DNA of 64,000 nt from Torymus aiolomorphi (GCA_036365515.1 CM070873.1:20821257-20885256), one strand, 5' to 3'. Counted from the first letter of the stretch, positions 9,946 to 20,168 are shown. Translations and numbers: made by a program. Notes: a model not told the origin generated them from the sequence alone.

Positions 9946-10377
9946 TTATAAATTAAGTGACGTGAAGTTTTGAACAAGGTTCTCTAGTTCTTCATCGTCC
10001 TGTTGTGAGACATGTAGCTGTTGGGAGCTAATGATAGTCGGCATGTCAATGGTGTGAATTCTCGAGAGAGCATCTGCCACGATATTGTCAATGCCTTTTA
10101 TGTACACGATATTTGTAGAAAACTGGGAGATAAAATCTATTTGGCGGAGCTGTCTCGGAGAGGCCTTATCTAATTTTTGTTGAAACGCGTGGATTAGAGG
10201 TTCATGATCCGTGGAAATTTTGAAGTCTCTGCATTCTAGTTGATGTCGAAAATGTTTAATTGCTGCGAAAATTGCCAACAGCTCTCGGTCATACATACTG
10301 TATCTTTTTTCTGTGTCGGACAATTTGCGTGAAAAGAAACCGATCGGAATCCATTTCTTGTCGACGTGTTGCTCCAA
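9946..10377 (-). pseudogene. Gypsy-A RNase H domain
   Basis: The frame reads GFFSRKLSDTEKRYSMYDRE followed by STDHEPLIHAF and VADALSRI. This is the standard Ty3/gypsy RNase H arrangement, with acidic residues in YDRELLA and STDHEPL. Codons for the first strand (LALCTNASDT, GAALEQ) lie just upstream and run directly into the deletion junction near 10435. It ends at an in-frame TAA, after which the same frame continues into the integrase zinc-binding region, so this is a simple nonsense change in a former polyprotein. Confidence 0.82.
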
Positions 10378-10429
10378 TGCTGCGCCAATGCACGTATCTG
10401 ATGCGTTGGTGCACAGGGCTAGTGGCGCA

Positions 10430-11203
10430 TTAGGTGAAGGGTAGGCAGTGAGTCTTGGCGTTTAGTTTGCGGTAGTCGCCACACGGTCGCCAGTCACCAT
10501 TTTTCTTCGGCTCCATATGCAGTGGGCTGGCCCAAGGGTTGCTTGAAGGCCTGATTATGCCTTGGTCTAGCAGCGCGTTGATCTGTGATTTGGCTGCCTC
10601 GAGTTTCGCTCCTGCAAGCTTGCGTGGGCGTTCTGCAATCGGTGGGCCTTCGGTGACGATATGATGTGCTATCGTGGTCTCGGCGAACGAGCGTCGTTGA
10701 AAAGAGGGCTTGGTGACGTCAGCGTATTGCTGTAATAAGTCCGTGTAGCTCTGCGATGAGAACGCTCCGCAGTCTACTGTAGAAATGCCATGCTCGTATG
10801 CCTCGTGTATCTCGCAGAGTGTTGACAGCTTGGTTATTGGATCCTTAATGCGTCTTTTTTTTAGATCTACAAGCAAACCATGATGAGCAATGTGCTCTGC
10901 GCCAATGATTGCAGTTTGGACATCGGCCACGATAAAAGGCCATCTAATCTCTCGGCGTAGTCCCAGGTCTAATGAGAGAAGTAGTTCGCCGTATGTATTT
11001 ATCACCGTTGAGTTTGCCACATATAACTTTGATGGTTTAATGGCCAGTTTTCGTTTGAAATGGGCGTGCGGAATTACAGAAACTGCAGAACCGGTGTCGA
11101 TCAGAAATTTCTTACCGTCTTTTTGATCATAAACATGGAGGCGATACTCTTGTGTTTGTGTGTCTCTGCTGTCGATCGTCGCCTCTGGCGATGACAGCGC
11201 CAT
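10430..11203 (-). pseudogene. Gypsy-A protease and start of reverse transcriptase (core deleted)
   Basis: The aspartic protease site is FLIDTGSAVSVIP (D36-T37-G38), followed by the flap region and IIGAEHIAHHGLL. The reverse transcriptase begins with [21 protein letters not shown] and CGDYRKLNAKT, the thumb-side entry typical of Ty3/gypsy. It then stops: about 150 or more residues holding the catalytic aspartates are missing, and the next sequence is already RNase H in another frame. The intact counterpart in Gypsy-B (YIDD present) shows what was lost. The start overlaps the gag end by a few bases, consistent with a frameshifting gag/pol arrangement. Confidence 0.85.
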
Positions 11204-12092
11204 TAGTTTTCCGCCGACTTATCCTTGTAGGTGCAGGGTGGGCGACAATTGTGCGCCTTTTGTTGGAAACGTGCGTGATAAAAACAAAATCCAGAAGAGT
11301 TTTCGACGTTCTGTCGGCTTTTGCTTTTTGAGCGATTCTGAGAGCGGCCGCGACGTTGTACATCGTTGCCATTGACTTTTTGGTTAAGCGCTGCTACTTC
11401 ACGTGTGAGCTTTTCTAATGTATTCTTGAATTCGGTTATCATAGGGTCTGTAGCTTTGTTGTTGCTGACCGCGTAAATTCCAGGTACTGAGGGTCGCACA
11501 ATGTCGACGATTTTGTCTGCTTGTAAAGCAAGTTTTGACAAGTCTGCTGTCTCACCGATGACAAGGTATGCACGTACCTGTTCTGGTAAATGTTCGAGGA
11601 ACAGCGTACGGAGAACTGAGTCATTGCGCTGGGAACCCGCGAGATTCTTTATTTTCTGTAAAACGTGTGTTGGTTTTTCGTCTGAAATGTGTATTTCGCT
11701 TAGTAGTCGTCTTAGCTTTGCTTCACTAGTTTCCGAGAACGTGTCGATGATTCGCTTTTTTATCGTCGCGTACCTTTCTTCTGTCGGTGGGTTTGCAATG
11801 AGGTCGGAGACAAAAGGTAGTGTTTTCTGGTCCAGATTTAGCACAATGTACCTAAATTTCGTGTAATCGGATGTGATTTTCGAAATTGCGAACGACATTT
11901 CAATTTGTCCGAACCACAGGGTAGGGTTTTCTCTCCAAAAAGGCGGGAGTTTTAGTTGGCTAATGCTGGCGACGTGTCCTTCCGGTTGACCATCTACCCC
12001 TCTAAGCTGGTTGATTTCTGCCTGCAGTTCTGCGATGCGTTGTCCCAGATTCGGGTTTTGCTGTACCTGATTGTCGCCGTTGTCTCAGTCAT
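11203..12092 (-). pseudogene. Gypsy-A Gag (capsid and short zinc-like tail)
   Basis: The capsid-like segment LKLPPFWRENPTLWFGQIE followed by TKFRYIVLNLD is the usual beginning of insect Ty3/gypsy capsids. It is followed by the helical region FLEHLPEQVRAYL and the Cys/His tail CFYHARFQQKAHNCRPPC. The frame is open for 231 codons from an internal methionine at 11898 and continues upstream without a methionine to about 12080. The likely original start (ATG near 12090, MTETTATI) is one frame away, so a small indel separates start and body. Gag would form the cytoplasmic particle. Confidence 0.8.
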
Positions 12093-12106
12093 CTTGACTC
12101 TTTGTT

Positions 12107-12126
12107 CACAGTTGCGGGGTCACCAA
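12107..12126 (-). other. Primer-binding site of Gypsy-A
   Basis: TTGGTGACCCCGC follows the 5' LTR immediately on the minus strand. Gypsy-B has the same core at the same place. Which tRNA matches cannot be settled here. Confidence 0.65.
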
Positions 12127-12426
12127 TGTGGGTTTCTTGGGCGTAGGTGATTAATGAATAAAAGTAACACCAGCCACAATTCCACTAAATATTGTTTTAT
12201 TGTTTATTGGTAATAAACCTAATACTAATACAAATCTTGCAGAATAAGGAATTTGCGTTGAACACACAATTAAGTCTAAATCAGGCAAGGTTGCTACAGC
12301 TGCGGCGGAAGGTGAAGAGCGCGTTCGAGTCCGGCGGACTCTCGAGCAGGTCTGTCGAGAGAAAAGATCGCGCGCGGCGTGAGCGTTTGTTTGCGCTCTC
12401 TCCGAGCGCCCGTAGTGCTGCGCTGA
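12127..12426 (-). repeat. 5' LTR of Gypsy-A, main part
   Basis: It matches 8398 onward, with an AT-rich indel near 12195. It is cut at CTGA by Gypsy-B and resumes at 18244-18300. Confidence 0.88.
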
Positions 12427-12676
12427 TGTGGGGATTTGGATGCCCACGTCTTCTCTTGTTCCAGGAATAGGAATGGGAGAGGAGAGAATGATGAGTCGGA
12501 GAGTTAACAATATAACAAAGAGGTTTATTGAGTACAGGGTGTACAGCGGACGAACGTCCGCACGCTCTCAACTCTGAGCAACGACTGCAGTGCGCAGGCC
12601 GCTTCTCGCCGAGCGCAACATGGCCGCTCCCCCCACTCTCTCAGTTAGAGAGAGAGAAAAGATCGCAGTCCCTACA
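12427..12676 (-). repeat. 3' LTR of Gypsy-B
   Basis: A 250-bp LTR. The adjacent polypurine tract reads CACTTGGGGGGAGTG on the minus strand (12677-12691). Confidence 0.9.
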
Positions 12677-12757
12677 CACTCCCCCCAAGTGCCAACGAAG
12701 TACATGAATTTAAAAATATAATATAAATATGACTATACCTAGTGTGCTCGATAGCAC

Positions 12758-13687
12758 TTACAATCTAAGAATATCACCGCAGATCACAGTCAAGTTATGC
12801 TTTGGTCGCGGGGGCAAAAGATACCTTTTTCTAGAGTAAGTCTTTAATACTGGTCGATCAACGGTGGTGGGCTGATTGTCATTTAAGTCATCACCGGCAG
12901 ACACTTCAGGGAGATCGTCACGGATTACGTACGCAGGTTTTAGAAGTTCCACGGATACACTGCGTGCCGCGCCATTAATTTCTATTTCGAAAACGCGATC
13001 ACACGGACGCTTTAATACTTTGTAGGGGCCAGTGTAAGGCCTTTCTAATGACTTTTTGGCCATGTTACGCATAAATACATGAGAACAAGTATATAAATCT
13101 TTGAAACAAAATGCACGTTTCTTATAGTTATGTGCGACAGGGACTGGACAGATTTGGCGCATAAATTCGCGAAATTCTTCAATAAAGAAATTCGGGTCCG
13201 GCGTAAAGTCTTCAGGAAGGAAAAACTCATCTGGAAGACGCAAGGTGGTACCGAATAAAAATTCCGCGGGAGACGCATTAGTATCTTGCCGAAGATGGCA
13301 ACGTAAACCTAATAATACTGTACTTCGCGTACGAGTCCAGTCCTTGTCCACATGACACATGATCGCCGCTTTAAAGGTACGGTGCCAACGCTCGATTAGG
13401 CCATTCGCCGCAGGGTGATACGCGGTAGTGCGAATACGCTCGCAACCTATTAGGGACAAAAGAGCCGTAAATAAGCGCGATTCGAATTGCGAACCCTGAT
13501 CGGAAGTTATGACCTTTGGCGCACCATAACGAGATACCCAGGTGTCGTAAAATGCCCTGGCAACCGTTTGTGCCGACATTTCACGTAACGGAACCGCCTC
13601 AATCCAACACGAGAAACGATCAATCATGGTGAGCACATACTCAAAACCATTGCGATTGGGGAGAGGACCGACTAGATCAATGTGCAC
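12758..13687 (-). CDS. Gypsy-B integrase core and C-terminus
   Basis: The catalytic triad is D4 (HIDLVGPLP), D63 (TSDQGSQFES) and E99 (NGLIERWHR), again with D-35-E spacing. The C-terminal GPY-type module (RPYTGPYKVL) follows. The frame continues upstream of the listed methionine (PDGRFDHV) to about 13740, where a one-base loss in an A/T run breaks it from the zinc-binding part. The integrase is otherwise open to its stop at 12758. Confidence 0.88.
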   Translation of the reverse strand: MHIDLVGPLPNRNGFEYVLTMIDRFSCWIEAVPLREMSAQTVARAFYDTWVSRYGAPKVITSDQGSQFESRLFTALLSLIGCERIRTTAYHPAANGLIERWHRTFKAAIMCHVDKDWTRTRSTVLLGLRCHLRQDTNASPAEFLFGTTLRLPDEFFLPEDFTPDPNFFIEEFREFMRQICPVPVAHNYKKRAFCFKDLYTCSHVFMRNMAKKSLERPYTGPYKVLKRPCDRVFEIEINGAARSVSVELLKPAYVIRDDLPEVSAGDDLNDNQPTTVDRPVLKTYSRKRYLLPPRPKHNLTVICGDILRL

Positions 13688-13734
13688 ATGGTCGAAACGA
13701 CCATCGGGTGCGACGAATTTATCAGATACAAGTT

Positions 13735-14511
13735 TTACATGGCAAGAAATTTTGACTGCTGACAGTCTAAACAGTTCTTACACATGCGCGGAATATCACG
13801 GTGCATATTGAGCCATACATAGCGCTGCCGTATGAATCGATCGGTGACCTTGGGACCTGGGTGAGCAGGGTCGTGAAACATGTTAAACACCGTTTCGCGA
13901 AGAGACTCTCGGATGTATGGGCGAAAGGCTTCACCAGTGATTTCGCAGTAAATAGTAGTGTATGCAGGACCCCATTGGATACGCTTCAACGATAACGGAT
14001 AATCCGGAGACTCGCGAATAGCTTTTAACTGTTCATCAGCTTCCTGCTTCGCGGCTAAATCATTGAGGTCGATTTCTAAGGGCAGTCTGATGGACTCAAC
14101 GCAAGAAAGGGAGTCTGCTACCGTGTTATCTGCACCTTTAATATATTCAATTTGTGTAGTATTCTGAGCGATAAGGGACAACTGACGCGTTTGTCGCGGT
14201 GAGGCCTTATCACATTTTTGCATAAAAGCATAAATAAGAGGTTTATGATCTGTTAAGATCTTGAAGTCTCTACCTTCAACAAGAAACGAGAAGTATTTAA
14301 CAGCTTCATATATGGCCCTGAGCTCGCGGTCATATGCACTGTACTTCCGCTGTGAAGGAGAGAACTTCTTGGAGAAGAACGTTAAAGGTTCCCAAACTCC
14401 GGTAAGCAAAAGTTGTTCAAGGGAGGCACCAATCCCAGAGTTAGAGGTATCAGACACAATGCGCAACTTGGCGCAGATGCGGGAATGTACCAGTAAGGTT
14501 GCTGCTGCCAA
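13735..14511 (-). pseudogene. Gypsy-B RNase H and integrase zinc-binding segment
   Basis: RNase H shows IVSDTSNSGIGASLEQ (D21), YDRELRAIYEA (E63) and ILTDHKPLIYAF (D88), then GADNTVADSLS. The connected integrase N-terminus has HDPAHPG and CKNCLDCQQSK, the HHCC zinc site. Upstream the frame is continuous with the reverse transcriptase except for one TAA at about 14511. Downstream a one-base deletion at about 13745 ends it before the catalytic core. Both breaks are single events in a former polyprotein. Confidence 0.85.
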
Positions 14512-15696
14512 TTATTGTTTAATACCGGTAAAGGCTTCCTCTGCCTCAGGTGTCCACGGAACGGGACGTTTGTCATTTTTGCGAGAATCGCTGGAGAAAT
14601 CGTTGAGAGAAGCCTGAGTGGTCGCAGCATGAGGCATGTTGCGACGATAGAAATTCACAGTGCCGAGAAACCTACGAAGCTCTGCGATTGTTTGAGGTTT
14701 GGGGAAGTTTAAAATAGTTTCGACCCTACTGGGGATGGGGCGGATGCCTTCACCATTCACTAGATAGCCTAAAAACTCGACTTCTTCAACGGCAAAGGTG
14801 CATTTTTCGACATTTAGGCGAAGATGAAACTTGTTGAGTCGTTCAAAGACCGTACGAAGATGAGAGTAATGTTCTTCAGGAGAAGACGAAGCGATAAGAA
14901 TATCGTCAATGTAAAGGTATACGAAGTCCAAGTCGCCTAGCGCGCTATTAATGTAACGCTGAAAGGTCTGACTGGCGTTGCGAAGACCAAAGGTCATGTA
15001 CATGAACTCGAAAAGGCCGAATGGGGTTATAATGGCCGTTTTCGGTATGTCCTCGGGGGCAACCGGAATCTGATTGAACGCTTTATGAAGATCAAGCGCC
15101 GAGAAGATTTTCTTACCATAAAGGTTATTAGTACAATCATGAATATGAGCAGTCGAGTATTTATCAGGGACCGTGGCGGCGTTTAAGCGCCTATAATCGC
15201 CACAAGATCTCCAACTGTTATCCTTTTTCAACTCCATATGGAGGGGGCTTGCCCAAGGGCTGCTGGAGGGGCGGCAAATGCCTGCCTCAATCCAAGCATC
15301 AAATTCAGCTTTCGCCGCTTTCAACTTGTCTGGAGCAAGTCTACGAGGACGCTCCGAGACAGGGGGACCAGAGGTTATAATATGATGAAAGACATCGCTA
15401 TTTCTAGGGACTATGGGTTTGGAAACGCCCGTGATCTCCGGAAAATCAGCGAGAATCTTCGCGCACTCTGAGCTGGGAACAACTACAAAAACAGAGTCAA
15501 CCGAAACATCTTTTACAACTGCCAGAGTATAGATATTAGTAGACGAGTCGACTAGACGACTTCTTTTAAGGTCAACAAGAAGGCCATAATGAGATAACAG
15601 ATCAGCACCTATAATGGGATGAGGAACATCTGCGATGCAAAAGCTCCAAATGCCCAGATTAAGCGTGAGCATCGATTCGCCATAGGTACTAATCAA
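14512..15696 (-). CDS. Gypsy-B protease tail and complete reverse transcriptase
   Basis: This makes cDNA from element RNA. Motifs: [17 protein letters not shown] (end of protease), [39 protein letters not shown] (201-210, first catalytic Asp), [15 protein letters not shown], the YIDD box (262-265) and FLGYLVN followed by [11 protein letters not shown]. The full palm and connection are present, unlike in Gypsy-A. The protease active site lies just upstream in another frame, and the frame ends at a TAA before RNase H. The methionine listed is internal. Confidence 0.9.
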   Translation of the reverse strand: MISTYGESMLTLNLGIWSFCIADVPHPIIGADLLSHYGLLVDLKRSRLVDSSTNIYTLAVVKDVSVDSVFVVVPSSECAKILADFPEITGVSKPIVPRNSDVFHHIITSGPPVSERPRRLAPDKLKAAKAEFDAWIEAGICRPSSSPWASPLHMELKKDNSWRSCGDYRRLNAATVPDKYSTAHIHDCTNNLYGKKIFSALDLHKAFNQIPVAPEDIPKTAIITPFGLFEFMYMTFGLRNASQTFQRYINSALGDLDFVYLYIDDILIASSSPEEHYSHLRTVFERLNKFHLRLNVEKCTFAVEEVEFLGYLVNGEGIRPIPSRVETILNFPKPQTIAELRRFLGTVNFYRRNMPHAATTQASLNDFSSDSRKNDKRPVPWTPEAEEAFTGIKQ

Positions 15697-15860
15697 CGAG
15701 TTATTCGCTGCAAAAAGCTTGAAGGAGCTGGGCTTGCCGCATGCCTTAGGATTGGCTGGAACGAGCGAAATGTCCGCACCAGTGTCGATAAGGAACGACT
15801 TCCCGAAATACGATCACGCACATGAAGACGTTTAGATAAACGAGGGCCTTCTGAAGACGT
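15693..15860 (-). pseudogene. Gypsy-B protease active-site region (frameshifted)
   Basis: One frame reads [12 protein letters not shown] second frame, from about 15800, reads [13 protein letters not shown] and joins the reverse-transcriptase frame. DTGAD is the aspartic-protease site. The shift between the two is a single small indel. Confidence 0.8.
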
Positions 15861-15864
15861 CTCC

Positions 15865-16752
15865 TCAACAGAAGGTTGAGTTAATTTTTTGGTTGAGGGT
15901 TTTTCGCCTGCCACTCGGCATATTTAGAGCACCATTCCCTGCACGATAAAGGGTTGCTCGAGTATTTCCGATGAGCGAGGCATAAACCGGAAGAATCGCG
16001 ACTAGAAGAGCGGCCACGCCTGGATCTGTCTTTAGACTGAGAACCTGTGGAGCCGTTGGAAGAACCTTGGCCACCAGCAGATTTTTTGGACAACGCGTCA
16101 ACCTTCCGCTCGAGGCGATCGAAGCGCTTGAGCAGGGCTTCCAAAGTGGCTGGGGATGACTGAGTCGAAGAAAGACTTGGGGATCGACCCCAGAGGAAAT
16201 CTCAGCGATTTTGTCAGCAGCTTCTGCTAACTTGTCAAGATCTTCGTAGGTCGAAGAAGCAAGAATCGCACGGTGTTGCGATGGAAGTTGGTCAAGGAAA
16301 ACGGACTGAATAATTTTGTCGTCACAGGAACCTTGATTAAGGGCGCGAAGCCTCTGAAGAATTCTCGAGGGCTTGCCATCGGTCAGCACTTCACCTTTTA
16401 AAAGCTTGCGGAGGTTATGTTCGGCAGAGGTTGCGAAAGTAGAAATGAGACGCTCTTTAACTTTTTTGTATATATTCGCGGATGCGGGATCTTTTTTGAT
16501 TATATCCCTTATGGCCGATAAGGCTTCACCCCCGAGTGCCGGACAAAGATAATCTACTTTTGTCGAATCTACCGTGATGTTCGAGTTACGAAATGTTGCT
16601 TCTACTTGCAAAAACCACAGGTCGGGATCGGTTTGGATGAACGGCGGGATCTTCGGCAAACGCGCGCCTTCGACACGATTACCTGCGTTGCTAGCTAAAA
16701 GCCGTTGCATCTGCTGCTGCAGGGCTTCGAATGCTGCCTCGCCTACGGGCAT
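15865..16752 (-). pseudogene. Gypsy-B Gag (frameshift before its C-terminal tail)
   Basis: It starts MPVGEAAFEALQQQMQ; the capsid hallmark is KIPPFIQTDPDLWFLQVE. It then has FLDQLPSQHRAIL and LAEAADKIAEI. Near 16180, one base is missing in a C-run, and the authentic tail continues in another frame (about 15865-16175): an ALLKRFDRLERKVDAL coiled segment, a Ser/Arg-rich linker, and the Cys/His tail with CLAHRKYSSNPLSCREWC. The start is the first methionine after the long leader. Overlap with the protease frame at the end suggests frameshift expression of Pol, as is usual in this group. Confidence 0.85.
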
Positions 16753-17984
16753 TTTGGCGAAAAAGAATATGCGCGGTCCTAGAAACTAATGCGTAAATAG
16801 TTACCTCTATGTGACTCGAGAGTACGCGTAGAAGGTAAGGAATGGTTCGGTTCCTCTGACGAGGATCGATCGAGAACCTATATTACCTTACGCCGCTGCG
16901 TATTACAAGTTGCCTAGTTAGTACTCACAGGCACAAACAACGGTTACAAAAGCTAAGCCTATGCTAACACTTAAAACTATAAAACCGCGTGCCACGCAGC
17001 GAGAAACCACTTTCCCGCTTACAAAAAGGAATTTTAGTTTATTAGATGCTGGAACTTGAAATAATCATCAAGTTCTAAGAACGCGTAAACAGTATGTGGG
17101 AACTTGAAGAATAGTCAAGTTCTAAAAACGTGTGCGCGGAATGCGGGAACTTGAAAAATACCACGTAGGCGAGTAAACACGCGGCGAAGAACAGCACTTC
17201 TGGGAAGAGAAGGGGCGCAGCAGTACTGGCTGCGACTGTTTATGTTTACCGTCGTGCTCGCGATTCCCAGAATACAGTCGCGCAGCACGAAAACACTTCG
17301 CAATATATGCCCGCCGGGCGAAAACAATTCCCGGAACTCGACAGATAATTAGAACGCAATACTTATGTTGCGTTACAAAATGCACAGAGTTACCACCTAG
17401 ACGTTAACTTTTTCGCACGCATACCTCGACGCAATGAAGTGTTCTCGAAGACGACATTGGAGATGACTGCTGGTGCGGCCTCGGAGAAAACTCGACGAGG
17501 TGCAGCAAGACAGCAATTAATCCCTCACACGTTGCTCGACAGGCGCCGGTGACGGTGGCTTCACGCAAGGTCGCACCCGGAGATCTGCCGAAGAAAGTTG
17601 CGATGCCTCGGAGAAGACTCGACGAGGAACGATGATCGCGCAGTTGCGCTTAATGCTCTCGGCAGTTGATTTTTTTACGCGTGTACGCCGGCGTGCCAGC
17701 ACGTACACAGCGTAAGTTCGAACGGCAAAAATTGCCCGGACACGTGTGCGCCGGCGTGCCAGCACGCACACGACCAGGTTGCAACAGCCCATGTCTCCCG
17801 TATGCACCGGCGTGCCAGCACGCATATGGAAACTGAGGTTGAATCCTCCTTGGCGGCGAAGTGCCGCAAGACTCGCCGAGACTTGTGGTGCGGCACTGAG
17901 TCAAAATGCCGCAGACCAAAGGCGGTGAAGACTCGCCGCGGCAGGCACCAACCTGCCTCCTCAGCCTGTAGTCGGGGTCACCAA
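16753..17984 (-). repeat. Long 5' leader of Gypsy-B with repeated hairpins
   Basis: No gene is seen. The leader is built from short inverted units: three copies around GGAACTTGAA...TCAAGTTC (17051-17160), several copies of a CTCGACGAG/CTCGCCGAG unit (17480-17940), and three CCGGCGTGCCAGCA hairpins (17681-17708, 17743-17772, 17800-17828). The primer-binding site TTGGTGACCCCGACT abuts the 5' LTR (17970-17984). Confidence 0.65.
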
Positions 17985-18239
17985 TGTGGGGTTTGGATGC
18001 CCATGTCTTCTCTTGTTCCAGGAATAGGAATGGGAGAGGAGAGAGAATGATGAGTCGGAGAGTTAACAATATAACAAAGAGGTTTATTGAGTACAGGGTG
18101 TACAGCGGACGAACGTCCGCACGCTCTCAACTCTGAGCAACGACTGCGGCGCGCAGGCCGCTTCTCGCCGAGCGCAACTTGGCTGCTCCCCCCACTCTCT
18201 CAGTTAGAGAGAGAGAGAGAAAAGATCGCAGTCCCTACA
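17985..18239 (-). repeat. 5' LTR of Gypsy-B
   Basis: A 255-bp partner of 12427-12676. Confidence 0.9.
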
Positions 18240-18318
18240 CTGAGCTGGGAGGTGGCGCCGTTCGTCGGTGTGTGTCGGCAACGACTCAGGAACCGCCACA
18301 TATCTTCTTTGATAACGC

Positions 18319-18790
18319 TTTACTCTGCTTCCGCCTTTATCGTTTTTACCATTGTTGTAATGCTTTGACGGAGTTATCTTTCGATACTAATATATTATGC
18401 AGCGAAGGCAACGATAATATTATGATTTAATGATATATGTGATATGCAATGTAAATTGAATAAGTAAAATTTTTAAAAACTGATTATTTTAGGGCCGATA
18501 CCTGTTTATAATATGCAAAAGTCAAATTTAAACAATTTATTGATACCCTAACCTTGTATTTATTATTGTCCTCTCTGCTTAACTACACAGTAGAAATCTT
18601 CGCATTAGCTACGTCCCTTTAGAATTTTCTATAGTTTAGTTTTTGTAACATTCAACGAAACTGCATCGTACGCGCAAAATCTGTTACTTTTTTAAAAATT
18701 AACACTGTCTAAATAACTAGAAAAAAGCTGAATTTTATTATTTCTGATATTTATTCTGAAGTTCACATTAAAACTTTTATGCGCGCATAT
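18319..18790. other. Unassigned AT-rich spacer
   Basis: No open frame with family resemblance, no repeat shared with other parts of the window. Confidence 0.4.
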
Positions 18791-18792
18791 AT

Positions 18793-19038
18793 ATGAGGCG
18801 TTTCACGTCAACTGCCCCAGATCGGCGCGCGAGTGCCAAATCGTGCTATTTCCAACTCATGTTTATGATACTAAAAGGTACTTAAAAAAATTGTTTGATA
18901 AGCGTTTTCAACGTGTTTTTTCCTCAGCTTTCCAATGACATAGGCAGTTTTTTCGAAATTTTCCATTTTCACCTTCAAAAACTACAAAACATCTTATATC
19001 TCAAAAACCGCGCTGGATCAGTTGACGTGAAACGCCTC

Positions 19039-19040
<2 letters not shown>
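18793..19040. mobile_element. Short inverted-repeat element (MITE)
   Basis: ATGAGGCGTTTCACGTCA at the left edge mirrors TGACGTGAAACGCCTCAT at the right; 22 bp are perfectly inverted. It is about 248 bp with no coding capacity. AT-rich dinucleotides on both sides do not settle the TSD. Confidence 0.65.
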
Positions 19041-19107
<67 letters not shown>

Positions 19108-19405
19108 TGCTTGTGCGTGTTACTTTTGTGTTAGGAGGAGCGGATTTCTACTATGGAACCCCGTCAAATGGTAGTCTGAAAAAGAATTTTTCGCCTCAGA
19201 GTCTCTGGTCATTCGGATTTGCGCATGATTGCTTATTTTTTTCTAACGCTTTACGTTATAGAGCAATACTTTTAAATGCAGTGCATCTTGCCGACGCTAT
19301 TTATTTTACTATTTTATCTGCCTTCAGTCAATACTTTAAATTTACCTTCATACTAAGCAGTTTATAAAACAGCACAATTTACTATCCTGATAAACGTGCG
19401 TTATA

Positions 19406-19436
<31 letters not shown>

Positions 19437-20066
19437 TCTCTATCCCTCTCTCTTCCTCTTATTCTCTCTTTCTCTTGTTCTCTCTTCAAAATTTTAAGCC
19501 GAGACAAATTTTTCCGTTTTAGCCAAAATGGAAAATTCCGTAAAATTTCGACTAAAATAAATCTTTTGACGCAATAAGCGTAAAATCGAATTTTACACCT
19601 TGTACCAATTTTGAAAAATGCAATTTTTCGCCTCCAGCGTCGAAAAATAATGTTCGAACCACGGGCGTAACAATTTATACCCTTGTGTAACTAACGACTT
19701 CGTCGGCCCTCGGGCTTTCCGATCACGCGTAGGTGTAAACTTTTACGCCCTAGGTATGAAAAGTACTATTGTCCTTGAAAAATTACAACATTTCGACTCG
19801 GCAAGAATTAATATGCAGGATTCAATAACGCATGTTAATCAGCATAGTAAGTTGTGCTGTTGTATTAACTACTTAGCATGCAGGTAAATTTAAAGTTTAA
19901 AGGCAGACAAAATAATAAAATAAGCAAATATGCGCAAATACAAATGACCAGAGACTGAAGCGAAAGACTCTTTTTCAGACTACCATTTGAGGAGATTCCA
20001 CCTATACGCACAAGAACACATACATGATAATGTAATATTATATACACACACACACACACACACACA
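19041..20066. repeat. Foldback tipped by TG and AC microsatellites
   Basis: A TG run (19041-19100) begins it and an AC run (20043-20066) ends it. In between, 19103-19410 and 19815-20040 are inverted copies; both contain the block around GGTAGTCTGAAAAAG and TATTTTATTATTTT-like stretches. The central part has a CT microsatellite (19410-19455) and unique sequence with TTTTACGCC motifs. The Helitron ends exactly in the AC run. Confidence 0.55.
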
Positions 20067-20086
20067 CTAGGGGGGCTGCGCCCCCT
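20067..20086 (-). other. Helitron 3' terminal hairpin and CTAG
   Basis: A perfect 6-bp stem with loop TGC, then CTAG, then T of a TG microsatellite as host flank. Confidence 0.8.
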
Positions 20087-20168
20087 ACTCGCTCCGCTCG
20101 TCAACCCGTCTTTGAAAAATAAGACCTTGAAATAATAAATAATTTGGTTATTTTAAGTCTAGTACCAT

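Larger units (their letters stand above)
12427..18239 (-). mobile_element. Ty3/gypsy LTR retrotransposon B, inserted in the Gypsy-A LTR
   Basis: LTRs of about 250 bp (12427-12676, 17985-18239) start TGTGGGG and end CCCTACA. CTGA (12423-12426, 18240-18243) is the 4-bp TSD, confirmed by the uninterrupted Gypsy-A 3' LTR reading GCGCTGAGCTGG. I count about five substitutions and a few indels between the LTRs, so insertion is fairly recent. Gag, protease, reverse transcriptase, RNase H and integrase all survive, but each junction carries a frameshift or stop. Confidence 0.92.
8398..18300 (-). mobile_element. Ty3/gypsy LTR retrotransposon A (interrupted by Gypsy-B)
   Basis: The LTRs begin TGTGGGTTTC and end CCGCCACA. 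TATC (8394-8397, 18301-18304) flanks the whole element, a 4-bp TSD typical of gypsy elements. The 3' LTR is 8398-8746; the 5' LTR is 12127-12426 plus 18244-18300, split by Gypsy-B. The internal part is only 3.4 kb because the reverse-transcriptase core is deleted. A polypurine tract (AGAGGGGGAGTAGA on the minus strand, 8747-8760) and a primer-binding site (12107-12126) are present. gag, protease, RNase H and integrase are recognisable. Confidence 0.9.
293..18311. mobile_element. Outer DNA transposon with long inverted ends, filled by nested insertions
   Basis: The left edge starts CAACGAAGATAGACAC. The right edge, once the TATC-flanked Gypsy-A is set aside, reads in reverse complement CAAAGAAGATAGACAC. 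A 7-bp direct repeat ATAACGC lies immediately outside both edges (286-292 and 18312-18318), as expected for a TSD. The inverted ends are long: about 293-1745 on the left (with a foldback inserted) matches about 6865-8397 on the right (with another foldback inserted). They share the mirrored tRNA-like block and the stretch reading TATGGGAGGTATG. No transposase of this outer element remains, so the superfamily is unknown; a CA-starting end and 7-8 bp TSD would suit hAT or P-like elements. Confidence 0.65.

Noticed and set aside
19041..19134. Open frame reading Cys-Val repeats
   Set aside because: It is only the TG microsatellite translated.
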